Positions 45,833-58,571 of a stretch of DNA of 64,000 nt are shown here, piece by piece (the first letter of the stretch is position 1; the number at the start of each line of letters is the position of its first letter). Made by a program: the position numbers and the translations under genes. The notes beneath the pieces are model-generated. The model made no database searches. It was not told the DNA's origin and saw only the letters and a program-made list of their open reading frames with translations. The stretch lies in assembly GCA_039000515.1 (NCBI GenBank), contig JBCFYV010000012.1, positions 40,127,429 through 40,191,428 of the forward strand, in the 5' to 3' direction. Source of the stretch: Timema cristinae. Lineage: Eukaryota > Arthropoda > Insecta > Phasmatodea > Timematidae.

Positions 45833-48800
45833 AATAGTGTTACCTTAAAATAGGGTGAGGGGCTAGTGGTGGGGATTAAAAGAGAATTGGGGACGTCTGG
45901 CTCACGTACATTTTTATATATCAAACTCGGATTGCTCGTTGCCCCCAAACCCCCAGTGAGTTTTCTTTGCAAGTATATGTAAACTAATGTAATTTCAGAG
46001 CCACTTTTTGATAGATCTTACCGTTTAGCCAAAAGGGACCTCCAAAGAAAAGTCCACAACGACTTTAAAGTTGCTCTGCAAATTTGAATTTTTATCAGGG
46101 GTTAAATTTTTTTTTTTTTTTTAACTTTTTGAAATTGTCCCGTCGGTTACAGGCTAGAAGCTATTAGTTTACCAAATTTTTAGTTTCTAGCTCATCTGGA
46201 AGTAGGTAAACATTAATGTCATTGAGTGAGTCAGCCGTGGCATTATAATACTATAATTTTAGTAATGTTTTCATAAATCTTGAATACATTTTTAACAAAT
46301 TATTATTTGAAAAAATTACACTCCCATCGGTGGGAATTTGAGCTATGGCATAAACCTTGTCTAGGATGGATAATCAGTAACGAATAAGTTGAGGTTCAAA
46401 TTACACTTGGTACACTGGTGATGATTTTTCCTTAAGAGGGAACTCCCATAACTTCTATTTTGTTTCAAATCCGCTAAGCTTCGTGCTTGTAGAGAACTTT
46501 AATTCCATTTCCCCCTCTGTTAACTCTCTTGTGTACACCTAGACATCTCGTCGCCTGTAAGGTTGACTGACTGGCAGGTATAAATTATTTCCAAAAATAG
46601 ATTCCGAGACAAAGAAAGTAGAGGGTAGGTTTCTTCTTTTTTTTCTCGGCTAATGTTTGAAAGGCCGGATTTGGGTTCTACCTCAAAATTATACATAGCT
46701 GTAGTAGTTTTCATTCAACATTATTTCAGTGTGTACACATGTATAATATAGTAATTATATTATTATTTATCAATAATAGTATATTAGATTTGTATTTCTA
46801 ATTAAGGTGTAGGCTTATAACCTTATTATTATGCATTAATTAATACAATAAATAATTCTAATTGAAAGTTAATAGTTAAAATAAAAGGTCCAATAAATTT
46901 AAATGTGGGTAAATCTTTTAAATTGTTTTAATAATAATTCATAATAGACCAAATTAAAAATACTTTGGATAAAAACAATTTATTTTTACATTAACATTAT
47001 ATACAAGGATATTAGTTATAATATTTTAAAATTAAGAAGGATTGTTTATTGGAAATGCACCAACATTCTTCTTACAAGGATGTAAAAAAAAAATGTGATA
47101 ACTATAAAGGTGAAAACCACCCCCAATGCGGTTGGCCATGTATACTCTAATTCTTGTAGGAAGAACAGATTTATAAAATACAAATATATACATAACAAAA
47201 AATGGTGGTCAAAATTGATGGCATTTTACTTAATTATTATTTTAAAGGTAGGCATATTTAAAATATATATCGAAAGTTAAAGATGTAAATTACATTACTT
47301 GAGATATGAATAAATCAATGTAGTTTTACTAACGTTTGTGACAGTCATTTACTTTTCTTATGATCAAAATTATAGTACACTCAACCAAAAGACAATAAAA
47401 ATATAAATTATATTAAGTAAAATTTTACAATACTGTATTTGACAAAACAATTGTGAAAAGTTAATACATTTCCATGTGTGTTTAATTCCCATAGTATTTA
47501 CAAAGTCCAGTCATTTAGCGTTAGGGAAAGAACTATAAATAAAACCAATGACAAACTAAACACTTCTTTATTCATTAATAAACAAAAATCTTTGTAAAGT
47601 GTCTAATCTTTAAAATTATTTAAATTAAGTATTGGAAGTTAGTGATTAACTAATGTTGAAATGAAATATAACAATATAAGATTTCTTTAAATGATTGAGT
47701 AATGTTGTTTTGGGGGTTTCCTATTGTTTACAAATATCAAACAATGGTATGTAAAAATGTAATTGAAAAAGTGGTCTTATAATAAAATTAAATAAATTTC
47801 ATATAGAGTCACGTCAACAATATAAGTAAAAAAAAAAGATAAAAATGTAAATGTAAATAATATGGATGCAATAGCTCTTTGTTACAATTGCATATAATTA
47901 AAGCAAGTAGAGTTAGCTAAGACATGGTTGTTAAAATTCTATCCAGCCCCCAAAAAAACCCACATAGGTTTTTAGTAAAAATATCCACTTCAAAAACAAA
48001 AAAAATATTATATTTTGAATACAAAGCAATTGTATAATTTTTTTAAAAGTAGTTAGTCTATTTTCCTTTTAATATTTAAAATATGATTAATTACTTTAAA
48101 TAAAAATGTAGATAGATTGGAAATGGAATTAAACATACTAACATAGGACTAGATCAAACTAATGTTATTGAATATTTTAATAAATACACATACAATTTAA
48201 TTTTAAAACATGCTTTTGTAAGAACCAGATTTTACTAACATGATTGCATGAAAGTCTTATTTAGAATTTTGTTAACTAATGTATATTGTTATAATTCCTT
48301 AAAAAAAATTATTTATAAAATATAATATTATTGCTAGGCGTGGACGTTATTTTTTTAAGTAACAGTCTAGGCACTAATTAATATGTTAGAATGATTGGTT
48401 TAATCAGATAACATACATAAGATCTTTAATCACACCACAACAAACCCAATAAAACCTAATATAGCCCAACTTATTTTTTAAATAGCCCGGAGTTTTTCAA
48501 GCCTGAGCTAAGAACTATTCATTGAGAATAGAATGGTTTGAATTTCTAAAAAGTTAAACAATTAAAAATAACAATTCTAGAATCGTACTTGTGTGTGTAT
48601 GATATTTGAATACACACGCACACATAATATACAAGGACACAAACATGTTTGGTTTGTGAGCTTCCTCCTGCCCACAATTTATAAGCGAAGGGTGTCCAAA
48701 TTAATGTATATACTCAATCGAGTTCGGTCATTTTCGGCTTTATACAATTAATATAAAGATTTAAACAAAACTCATCAAATTAGGCATGTCTATACTCGCA

Positions 48801-49290
48801 ACACCATACTTTAAAATTAGCAGGATCAATCTTGCTTAAAGTGTTTAGAGGTTTGAAAAATAAATAAATGGTACAGTGCACCGCACAGACACTCCCTTAT
48901 GGGCTACTGGCGACAAATTATGAAAATTTGTTTCCTAATTAAAATATACAATGGAAGTAAATCAACTCTTGGTTGGCTACTAAATGATAAAGTATGTAAG
49001 ATTGTGTAGTACTATACATTTTAATTTACGTGAAGATGTTTATAAAGTGATAGTTTTCCATTAATTTATCACAAAATAAAATACTGTCAAAAATGTTTCA
49101 AAGCAAAAAAAAAAAAAAAACCAGTTATTTTAATAGATATAATGTAGTTCTAATAATTTATAAATGCCAGCCTATTAACATAGAAAATTTGAGTGTTTCC
49201 TCAAATTGAAGCTATACTACCGAAAAAAAGACTAGTGCAGAATTTCTCTGTTTTTTCTTCCTTGGATATTATATACTCATATATATATAT
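45833..49290. other. 3.5 kb without a recognisable gene
   Basis: AT-rich. The section 46,000-46,240 reads like an old repeat (GTCGGTTACAGGCTAGAAGC, CTAGCTCATCTGGAAGTAGG) but has no partner here. 46,900-48,500 is almost pure low-GC sequence. A GTGTGTGTAT/ATACACACGC hairpin is at about 48,590-48,626. Confidence 0.5.
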
Positions 49291-49443
49291 TAGGGTGTCC
49301 CAGGATACAAGGTAAAAATTTTTTTTTGCAAAGTTGAATACGCATACCCTCTATTTTTTTTCTATTTCACCTCAGAAACTTAAATAAAAAGTATTATTGC
49401 AATAAGATAACGGTAACCCGTGCCGACTTTACTTCAAACTTGA
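49291..49443. repeat. Left terminal inverted repeat
   Basis: Includes TAGGGTGTCCCA, a T-run, ACGCATACCCTCT and GGTAACCCGTGCCGACTT. Confidence 0.8.
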
Positions 49444-49562
49444 ACGTGAGATCTTGTACGGGGAATACCATGGAAAGATTGTAAAATGTATGTTTCTTTG
49501 GTACATAAGACACCATTTTAATCAAATCAGATATTTATTAACATATTACAGTAAAAGAAACA

Positions 49563-51811
49563 TTACTGAACATATTTTCGTTTCAATGTTTGCTTTTTAC
49601 AGTCATGATAGATCTTCGTGTGTTCTTGTAAGCAACGAAACAAAAATTGTTTTTGTTCCTCCTCAACCGTTATTAATCCATGAAAGTCCTGCATTAGTTT
49701 TACTGCTCTTTCAGCTGTATCGTTCACTGCTCTAAGTATTGATATTGTCGTTTTTGCGTCTAGAAAAGAAGCGTTATTCTCCCATGAAGAGGGACTCTCG
49801 TTGAGAAAACTATCATCAATTTTGAGTCTAGAAAACAATGAATGGCTTTTGACTGATATAAAATCATCGATGCTTTTTTCTGTAAAAAAAATGTAACAAT
49901 TGCGTGATATAAATAAATAACTAAATAAACAATTACAAAATCAATGTATCAAACTCACCATACAATGAACCACAAAGTTCTTCCTTCGATGGAATGTATC
50001 TTTTCTCATGGGTCGAGAAATTTTCTCTATGTAAATTTGCCACCATTTTTAATTTTGTTTCTTCGTCCACATCATCATCAAAAAGTGCTAATACTGCTAT
50101 TTCATCAGTCAAATACCATAAATGCTGGAGAAATTTCTGTAAAGCAGCTTTCGAGATATTTTCATTAACATTTTCGTAAGCTTTCAAAGATTTCAAAAAG
50201 CACAAATCTTTGTAGGGTGCTTTAACTGCCAAAATGCATTGAAGCCATGGTTTAACATAGATTGTTACGATAAACAAGCAGACATCTAACAGTTCTTTCG
50301 TATCCTTGGTGTTTAATTTCAGCTGAGAACTAAATAACGATAGTTTTAGGGAGTAAATCGCTCGGGCCATCCATCTAGCTTGGTGCATGGCACCCGGAGG
50401 TCTGATTTTAAATTTTTTTTCTGCATCTCCACCTAAAAACACCATAGAAATTTCGATCAACTCTCAATAGTCCTCTCTGACCATAACATTTTTAAGTTCA
50501 TCTCGGTAAAAGTCCAGCAAATTTTCAATTTCGGGTACGGTTCTGAACAGTTCCACTGTTTCTCTATAGCACTGTATTTTAGTGGAATCGATATTTTTCC
50601 AATTCTCTTTGAGCTTTTTAAAGAGTGGAATATCGGGGCTTGTTGTCACTTGTTTAATTTTCAGATCGAACATGGCCTTTAACACCAGTTCGTATACATG
50701 ATGGCGGCAAGCGAAAAAAAGCATTTCCCTATCAAATTTTTGCTCGAGGAGCGTACAAGCACCATTAAAACGACCTGTATTCGAAGCCGTAATATCACAA
50801 CAGAGAATTTGGACCTTGTTTTCGAGATTACAATCTAAGATCGCCTTCCAAATAGCCTGCGCCTGTTCTTTGCCTGAGGAATTATCCAGTCTCAGCACAG
50901 CAATGAGTTGTTATTTTAGTCCAAATGAAATAACAATAGGCAAGCGTTCTTCTTTCGATTTTCGAGCACTCAAAGCAGGCAACAGTTTGCCATCCCAATG
51001 TAAGGTCACTACATCCGGTACATCGTTTTGAAAATAAATTTTTATGTTTTCCGCACGTTCCTTCCGTTTTTCTGTTAGGATTCTTTGAATTGAAGACTTA
51101 CTTATCGGAAATTCTGACATTGGAGTAATAAAGTCTTTCCTCAATACTGATTTACTTGTCCCAGGTTTTGAGCTTTCGATCAGTGTTGGGAAATCTTCTG
51201 AATCTATATTTTCATTAGAATTCGAAGAGGAATCTTCTTGCAATGGTTCGTTTGATGCCGAGGATGTTGAATCGGAAACATATTTTATTCGCCGATTGTC
51301 TTCTTTGACAGCTCGAAGTCGCGCCCTTTCCTCTTTTTTGGCCAGATTTTTTTATCCACTCCACCTAAGTGACCGGGTCGGCCCGGCTCTCTTTGGCGCT
51401 GCAAGAACATCCTATCTTCCTCTATTTTCATTAATTGAAGTGCATCAGCATGTGCAATGTTGTACAAATTGTCTAAATTAATTACAAATTATTGTTGTCG
51501 CCGCTTGAATACGTCTTGTAATTTCTTTGCATTTATTTTTGTAAGTCTCTCCAAACTTGATACACATTAACAAGCTTTCTCGCACAATTTGGCAACAATT
51601 TGGTAGGTATGCGTGCCTTTTCCCAAAATATAATACATTCGCAAATAGCGAGATTTGCACTTTCATTAACACTTAAATTCACTTCTCGAATATTGTAAAA
51701 CAAAACTGCGAGAACTTGTCCATTAGACGGAAGTTTTGAACCCGTTATTTGATGTCTTATATTACCTATTAAAAATATCACTTTTTTAGAACTACGCAAT
51801 TCCACTGCCAT
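49563..51811 (-). pseudogene. Transposase, two exons, inactivated
   Basis: Likely start ATG at 51,811 (MAVELRSSKKV). Read toward lower coordinates, the reading needs two frame changes in 51,470-51,560, one in an A-run near 51,345, and passes TAA at 50,913-50,911 and TGA at 50,466-50,464. Exon 1 ends at 49,959. A 79-nt intron follows (49,958-49,880, GTGAGT...TTTACAG), and exon 2 (49,879-49,563) reads on in frame to TGA. Blocks in order: DNLYNIAHADALQLM, EPGRPGHLGGVD, VVTLHWDGKLLP, VQILCCDITASNTGRFNGAC, ACRHHVYELVLKAMFD, PDIPLFKKLKENW, RPPGAMHQARWMARAIYSLK. I remember such proteins as multi-copy and uncharacterised in aphids, Hydra and others. The D of HWDGK and the D of CDITASN are candidate RNase-H-fold catalytic residues, and CRHH..E resembles the insertion region of hAT-like transposases; this is inference. 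TGA at 50,464 may be a CGA arginine codon lost by CpG decay. Confidence 0.8.
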
Positions 51812-52069
51812 GTTCTGTTCACAGATTAAAAACCATACAAACATTTACTAATTAAACAACTTGGAATTATAAGCACATTGATACGTAGACGTGCGCTGTC
51901 CTGAGTAAACTGCTACTGACATGTTTCACGGGTTGTGCAATCTCACTGTCGAAGCATTCCAAAACCTTCCTTTATCTTTTTTTTTTTATCTTTACCATTT
52001 GCAGCTGTTGGGTGCTCCGCTACAGACACGTGTCGTCAGCGTTCGCTCGCTCAAGTACACATGTACTGA

Positions 52070-52211
52070 CTGACATGTTTAGATGCAAGTCGGCACGGGT
52101 TGCCGTGGTCCAAATTACATGAAACATTATTTACAATTGTTTTGACATAAAAGGAAAAAAATAAGAGGGTATGCGAAAAAAAAAAATTAATTTCATTTTT
52201 TTGGGACACCC

Positions 52212-52213
<2 letters not shown>
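52070..52213. repeat. Right terminal inverted repeat
   Basis: AAGTCGGCACGGGTTGCCG (about 52,087), AGAGGGTATGCG and GGGACACCCTA, complementary to the left end. Confidence 0.8.

Positions 52214-52282
<69 letters not shown>
52214..52282. repeat. (AT)n microsatellite flanking the transposon
   Basis: About 69 bp of AT units; a shorter AT run (49,279-49,290) lies on the other side of the element. Confidence 0.95.
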
Positions 52283-52289
<7 letters not shown>

Positions 52290-54142
52290 GGTCAGTTGCA
52301 CACCCAATAGAGGGAAAACTGGGAATTTGTCTCCCCCAAGACTGAATACTAGTTTAATAAATACATTAATTATGTGATTGTTAAAATAAAAAGCATTAAA
52401 GATATGTCGAGTGCATAAGATACCTTTTAAAACCAGGTTTACGATTCATATTTCAAAAGAGATAAATACTCTACACATTAAAATAACCCCTGAGTTTCCT
52501 AATGAAAAAAAGCAAATTCATACTAGATTCTATATATTGTATGCAAGGCCAAAGCCAGAAAAATATTGAATTAAAACTACCTTATTTACTGTTTAAAAAT
52601 AGCAAAAATAAATACAAGGAACGATCTATATCTACTAGTCTTGTGATTGTCAAAAAAATCTAACTCGAAACTTCGATAAATGTCAACATTTCATGACCCC
52701 CTGAAACCAAAAACATGATTTCTGCAATGCTGTCTGTCTGTCCATCACTTTTCCCTTAGCACCCCTTTTATATACTTAAACCTTATTTTAACTTATTACA
52801 TAACCCTTAAAAATTAATTTGAGTAATTTTTACCCTTTTTAATCTTTTTATTTACCCGGGCAAAGCTGTACTTCATGCTATTAATATAATAAAAACAAAA
52901 GTGAGTTTAGGTGTGTGTTCAGAAAAATCTAAGCCCCTTCGAGATAGGATGAAAAATTGAAATTTTGAAGATCTTTAGAAAGACCACCTCATTTAACAAG
53001 GAAAATTTACAAAATGAGGAATTTAAAAATTGGGCTCCAGGGAGTCAAAATAAGAAATACGTTTTAACTTTGGTAGAAAATTGAAATTTGGGGAAAAGGT
53101 AGAAGGACTACTCCAGAAAATAAGAAGAGTTAAAATTTAAAATTTATGAGTGAACGCTGAGCGTAAAATTTAAATTATGATTGCCCTAGTTAGCTTGGTA
53201 TTGTGCAAGGAGTAATTATATAAATGCTAGCAGCCGGATGTTGAACGTCCTAATTTGAATAGTTTGATATAGTACAAAGAATGGATCAGCCTGCTAGTAA
53301 ATTATAAAAGTGTGATGATTCAACCCTAAACCATTTTTTGAAATAAGTCTCTTCTTTAGCCCCCTCCCCAGTAAAAACAATATAAAATTTAGTCACAAAA
53401 GAATGTCTAGCTATCTGGACAGTTATTATGTTATGGTCAGATAAATAAATCGAGCGTTGAATAGTGACGTTCATGTAGTGATAAAAAAAAAATTCTTAAA
53501 TAATATTTTTTTAAATAAATTAATAAAAATGCACAGCATTTGTCAAACCAAAAACAGTATGTAACCTAAAACATATTTGTAGTTGTAAACACAAAATTGA
53601 TCTTTTAAATACATAAAATGCACACAAGTTTGAAAAACAATAAATTAAAAAGGGAATTAGTCATAAATGTTAACACTAAGTCAATATACTATTTAAAAAA
53701 ATTCCGTAGCTTATGGTAAAAGCCGTTATTTAAAAAAAGTTCTTCACTAATTTAACACCCTTTAACATTGGCTCTAATCTTTAGTTTACTTTTTTTAAAT
53801 AACCATAAATATTTTTATTCAACTAATGAGTTTATACCAATAAAATATTTAAAATTCTCTTAGAAATAAACAAATACAATATATCTATTGACATTATATA
53901 TTTAACATCTTTACTAATCAAAAGAGGAGTGTTGATTTTAGGCTCAAAGCTCCTCAATTTGTTGATTCGTGTAAAGTTTTTTTAATGATAAAAACAATAT
54001 GCAGATTAAAAAATGCATAAAAGTTAGCACAAATAGCTATTTGACATTTTAGTAAGGTTTCCCCCGGCTCCTATAATGAGCACAGCACTCTAGATAAGGT
54101 CCTGCTCGAAGTTCTTCGACTTTAGTTTTTAGCTCATTGCCT
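52283..54142. other. No gene recognised
   Basis: AT-rich. 52,650-52,760 (AACTCGAAACTTCGATAAATG, GTCTGTCTGTCC) resembles the outer part of the R2-type repeats. A purine-rich section lies at 52,940-53,140. Confidence 0.45.
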
Positions 54143-54355
54143 TACTAACCGTTCGGACTATACAAACTTACTCCCGTTAATAGGGTAGGGGTGATGAAGG
54201 TAGAATATAGGTGAAATGTACCTGTACTTGCATATAGAAATAAAATAATAACATTTAGAAAAAATATTTCGAGAATGACCGGCTGCGAATTGAACCCCGA
54301 TCTCTCCGTTGCCAGTAGGCTAGACTAAATGAGACTTGCGTTTAGTTTACGTACT
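54143..54355 (-). mobile_element. SINE-A, diverged
   Basis: CTAACCGTTCGGACTATAC tail, GAATTGAACCCCGATCTC box B side, GTAGGCTAGACTAAATGAG. Confidence 0.7.
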
Positions 54356-54479
54356 CACTAGTGCCGCCATGAATGGTTTTAGTTGAGATTTTTATTCCTA
54401 TTCTCGAACAATATTTGGTTTTGTGTTTGTTGCGCTATCTTCATACTTTAGCATTCAATCATATAATAATGCTAGCAGT

Positions 54480-54790
54480 TTGGTCGACTTCACTGGTCTT
54501 GGAGTAAAGTGCTCACCTCAAGGCCCGGTGTTCGTGGGTTAAAACCTCGCCGGGGTCAAAGGATTTCTTTCAAGTGATAACAATTCATAGCATAACTTCT
54601 TTTGGAGGGAAAGTAAAGCCATTGGTCCCATGTTGATTGTGGTATGTAAGATAACCATGTAAGGTTTGTGAAAATACCTTTCCCGGCAAAATTGTTAGGC
54701 CCTTTTGTTCTCACTCATAAAAATTCTCGTGTGCTTATATAAACATTTGGTTCAAAAAGCGCACGTTAAATACAACAAATAAATAAAACT
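54480..54790 (+). mobile_element. SINE-C, single copy in window
   Basis: Box A CACTGGTCTTGGAGTAAAGTGC and box-B-like GTTCGTGGGTTAAAACC, then GCCGGGGTCAAAGG and a 200-bp body ending CGCACGTTAAATACAACAAATAAATAAA. It does not share the SINE-A/B tail. The tRNA source is unclear. Confidence 0.7.
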
Positions 54791-54954
54791 AGTATTTGGA
54801 CCCGTTCCTTACCCACTCAATAAAAATTCAAATAATCATATTAATACGTTTAATACCAAACAAATTATTATCATTAATCTGGCCCTGTTACTATCCATCT
54901 GTTATACACATTTTAATTATAATAACGCAATACAGCTAAAGAAAATATATATTA

Positions 54955-55108
54955 AAGTAAGCGTATCCGCATTTGCGTGAAGGAAGTGTGGATAAACACT
55001 TTGGGAAGAACAGCCCTCGGTCCACGTGGCTGAGATTTGAACCCAGAACTTCCAGCTACGAGCAAACCAAATATGATCCTGAAACTTACCTCGCGCACCC
55101 AACGATTC
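54955..55108 (-). mobile_element. SINE-A fragment
   Basis: GCGTATCCGCATTTGCGTG and GGCTGAGATTTGAACCC; the head is diverged. Confidence 0.65.
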
Positions 55109-55465
55109 AGATATATTGAATAATTGTTCGATAAAATATCTCTTTAAAATATTTATTAGTGTTGTGATTTATGAAAACATTTTCTTACGAACTTAATAGT
55201 TTTAGTTCCTACGTTTTATTAAATAAACTATTAATATTTTTAATGAAAAGTTATTAATGAGAAAGTATGTGTTTATTTTTACTATTATCAAACTATTAGA
55301 AGTGAAGATGTATAAATTGTTAGCTAATCTAAATACCTGTTTCATATTCGATATAGATACAATTTAAATTCTAACACTTACCGAGGAATAGCTATTTCAT
55401 TTATTTGTTTGGAGTTTTGTACATTATAGGGTGGTGGTTTTTTGTTCCGCATGGGCACGGTTTCA

Positions 55466-55512
55466 ATTATATTATTATTATTATTATTATTATTATTTTA
55501 TTATTATTATTA

Positions 55513-55555
<43 letters not shown>
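55466..55555. repeat. (TTA)n microsatellite grown from a SINE tail
   Basis: About 90 bp of TTA units with three slips, abutting the AGCACC end of the minus-strand SINE-B. Frames through it code only poly-Leu. Confidence 0.95.
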
Positions 55556-55725
55556 GCACCCGTTCGGTTATACCTACTTAAGCTAAGGTGCAATGTTAGG
55601 GTGATTGTGAAATCAAATGGAGGACCTACAGTTTAACGTGGGATCCGAACCACTGTGGAGGCCTGGCAGTCCACACATCCACAAGTTGTGATTAATACAC
55701 GTATTGTCAGAGGTAAAGGATTGAA
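55552..55725 (-). mobile_element. SINE-B copy
   Basis: Minus-strand partner of 25,225-25,412: AGCACCCGTTCGGTTATACC, ATGGAGGACCTACAGTTTAACG, GGATCCGAACCACTGTGGAGGCC and TATTGTCAGAGGTAAAGG. Confidence 0.8.
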
Positions 55726-57118
55726 TCCCGGACCCATAGCAGAGAAGTCTCAAACTAGTTTACTTAGTGAAACTTGATAAATTTGTTTGAAAGTATCACA
55801 AATATATCAACACAAAAAAAAAATTACACATGGACTAAATAAATAAAATAATATTACTTAAAATGTATTGCATTTTTATAGTAAAAACACAAACAAAAAC
55901 ATTAAAACTATTCTCACTGAAGAATGTCTATTTGAAAACCAGTTTGGGACGTCAGTTGCAACACACCCTCATGGAACTGTGAGGGGAGCTAGCGGGTCGT
56001 TGAGCGGTGGAGGAAATGGCTTCACGAGACACACACAGCAACCGGTTGGTAAACTCATATTTAAAAACAATGATATTCTCTTTTAAAAAATACAACACTT
56101 GATGTGCTGGTTCAGAAAACTGTTCGGGTGAAAAGGTATTCAATTATGCAGGGGGTGAAATAATAATGGTTTACATATTTTCTTAAGTTTATTTTTAATT
56201 AATAAATATAGTTTTTTAAAATACGACCCTTGTTCAAATTATTAATTAAAATACATATTCTAATATTTAAAAAAAAAAAATCTAAATTATTCAGGAAATA
56301 GCCAAAGAGATAATCTTTTTGAAAACAGAGACATACAATTTTTGAAAAGTTATTTTGGGCGTAATCATGGAAGAAAAATCATAAAAATTATTTTAAAACG
56401 TTGAAGTTCAATATTTTATATCTTTTTAATGGTTGGATTTACAGAAACAAAATAACTTTTGTTGTAACAAACAACCTTTATTTTAATAGGAGAAAAATTT
56501 ACAAATCTATTAAATAATAACTACCATCAGATTTAAGGAGGTTAGTAGTACAAGTATTTTATATATTTTGTGGGAGTTCCCCCTTAATGTATTACACAGT
56601 CTTTTTCTACTCACTATTCACCTCTCCTACCCCCAAATATCCCAAATAATTAAATTAACACCCCAAACATTCACGGGACGACCGTGCACAAATTATAATG
56701 AATATTCCTTGTCATTTGCAAATAATAAGTTTTAGAAGAGATTTGCAAATCACGCTTTTCCACGTCACACGAGATAATTTCTTGTTAAGACCGAGTGACG
56801 TCGTTTTGGACTATGCTCTTTCCCCACCCCCTTCCTCCACTCATCTTCCTACATACCTGTACTTTACTTCATCAATACTTAACGTTCATTACAACCAATT
56901 ATAATCGTGGAACTAGTGCTGTCAATGTGTCAATTAAGGTCTGCGTTGATGCCAATATTTCATTTATGTTTCCCGTTAAGTTGGTGCATGGAGGAAGGAA
57001 GACAGACATTGGTTCAATTATCTATGTTGGTCTTAATAAGCGTTTAGTACACATTAGGACTATATTAAAAATAGCATTTGATTCCTATTCGTTATCGTTC
57101 ACTAGTACAGTTCAAATA
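55726..57118. other. No gene recognised
   Basis: Several short frames, none with a motif. The 112-codon plus frame 56,795-57,133 runs into the mariner-type MITE at its end. Confidence 0.45.
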
Positions 57119-57120
57119 TA

Positions 57121-57439
57121 CAGGTTGATTTGAAACTCTCTGTTCAAACCTTAATGGGAAATAGAAATCACTAAAACAAACTTTTTTCATTGATGAATAT
57201 ATGTTCGAAGATATCGCCCTTTGGTGCATCATTCCATGTAAGCGTGCATGATACTGCTTTAAATGGATGTAAATAAATTATGTTATTCACAACATCTTTG
57301 ACCTCTCATTTATGTACACATAGAACACTCTAGCACCTAAGGGTGACATCTGTGGATATACATTCATTTACTATAAAGGTTTGTTGTAGTGTTCCCCATC
57401 ACCCATTAAAGTTTGTAAAAATAGTTTCCAATCATCCTG
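57121..57439. mobile_element. Mariner-type MITE (319 bp)
   Basis: Ends CAGGTTGATTTGAAAC and (complement) CAGGATGATTGGAAAC; the inverted repeat extends to about 38 bp with 31 matches, up to TTAATGGG. It is flanked by TA on both sides (57,119-57,120 and 57,440-57,441), the Tc1/mariner target. No coding content. Confidence 0.8.
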
Positions 57440-58571
57440 TATGTACAATGACATAGGGCCGCTTATTCATATGTGTAGAATGGGCCTGGATAGTTAAATC
57501 TCCAAACGGGATTTATCAATTTTTTTTTCAAAATAATACAGATGCGCTTTATTTAAGAATACTTTAATCACCCATAGGCCCTTGGATTAAAATTACCAAC
57601 ATATTCAACGTTTTAGTCGAAAGAGTAGGGACAGGGAAACCTTAGATTAAAAGTTCGACGTTCAAATACAGTTTTCATAGGTCATCCTACAGAGGCACAC
57701 CGGTTGATAAAAGCTGTCATAGAGGGCCGCCACCGCATGTGAAGTCAGTGCCCGGGGCAGCCTGTGGTGCAACCATTATTGTGAAGAGTGTCACCAATCA
57801 AAAAACACTGTTTAGATCATCCAAAGGTTATGCTTCTCAATTCTAATTATGTTTTTAGCTCAAAGAGTCATAATTATTTCATGACACACACCTGTCACCT
57901 GACACCATGGCTGATATTACCAGCCCAGGAGTACGTATCAATTTTTTTAATAATGAATAATAGGGTTAAATAAATATATTTGAGTATAAATAAGGTATTA
58001 TATTCACACAATTCAAAAAAATCGAGATTAGCACATCATAAAATTGTTGTAGTAGTTGTGAAATCTTCAGAATATTACTACGTAGTCAATCACTATTAAC
58101 TTTGATAAATCATAACTATTAAAATCAAAATATTTATGGATTTGTAGTATAAATGTCTGTCTATTCACTGTGTCAGCCAATTTATTAGAAGATGGTGGAT
58201 AGTGTAAAGAATGAAAAGGTTTATCACGAGGCCTGTGACTCACAGGCTGCCAGCTGAATGAATTCATGTCATAGCGGTGCCACCGTTTAAACGGTTGCTC
58301 TTTTCACTTTACTGATTTAATTACTCTGATGTTTTATAACAAAACACATTATACAATTTTATTTTCAATGTTTACAAGACGTATTTAAAAAATTTGGTAA
58401 CACTATTCTTTGGAAATTTATCTAATTCCCTATAACAAATATTCAATCTTTACATTTCTATAATGATTTACTAACACAAAGGGGTATGAGGGACGCCTAT
58501 TGGCTCCCTCTTGCTCACGGTGCCCGTGGCGATCACCCCACTCCCCCCTCCCCCTCTTTTGCGTTGGCCCT
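57440..58571. other. No gene recognised
   Basis: Mixed composition near 57,640-57,790 and 58,500-58,570, otherwise AT-rich. Confidence 0.45.

Larger units (their letters stand above)
49291..52213 (-). mobile_element. DNA transposon with about 145-bp imperfect TIRs, broken transposase
   Basis: Left end TAGGGTGTCCCAGG, right end complement GGGACACCCTA. Inside each end lie CGCATACCCTCT (49,340-49,352; 52,164-52,175) and further in AACCCGTGCCGACTT (49,417-49,431; about 52,086-52,100), so the repeats extend about 145 bp with many changes. The element sits inside an AT microsatellite, which hides any target duplication. One gene on the minus strand fills it. I cannot assign it to a named superfamily. 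Confidence 0.85.

Noticed and set aside
56795..57133. 112-codon open frame
   Set aside because: No domain, unremarkable composition, and it runs into the mariner-type MITE.
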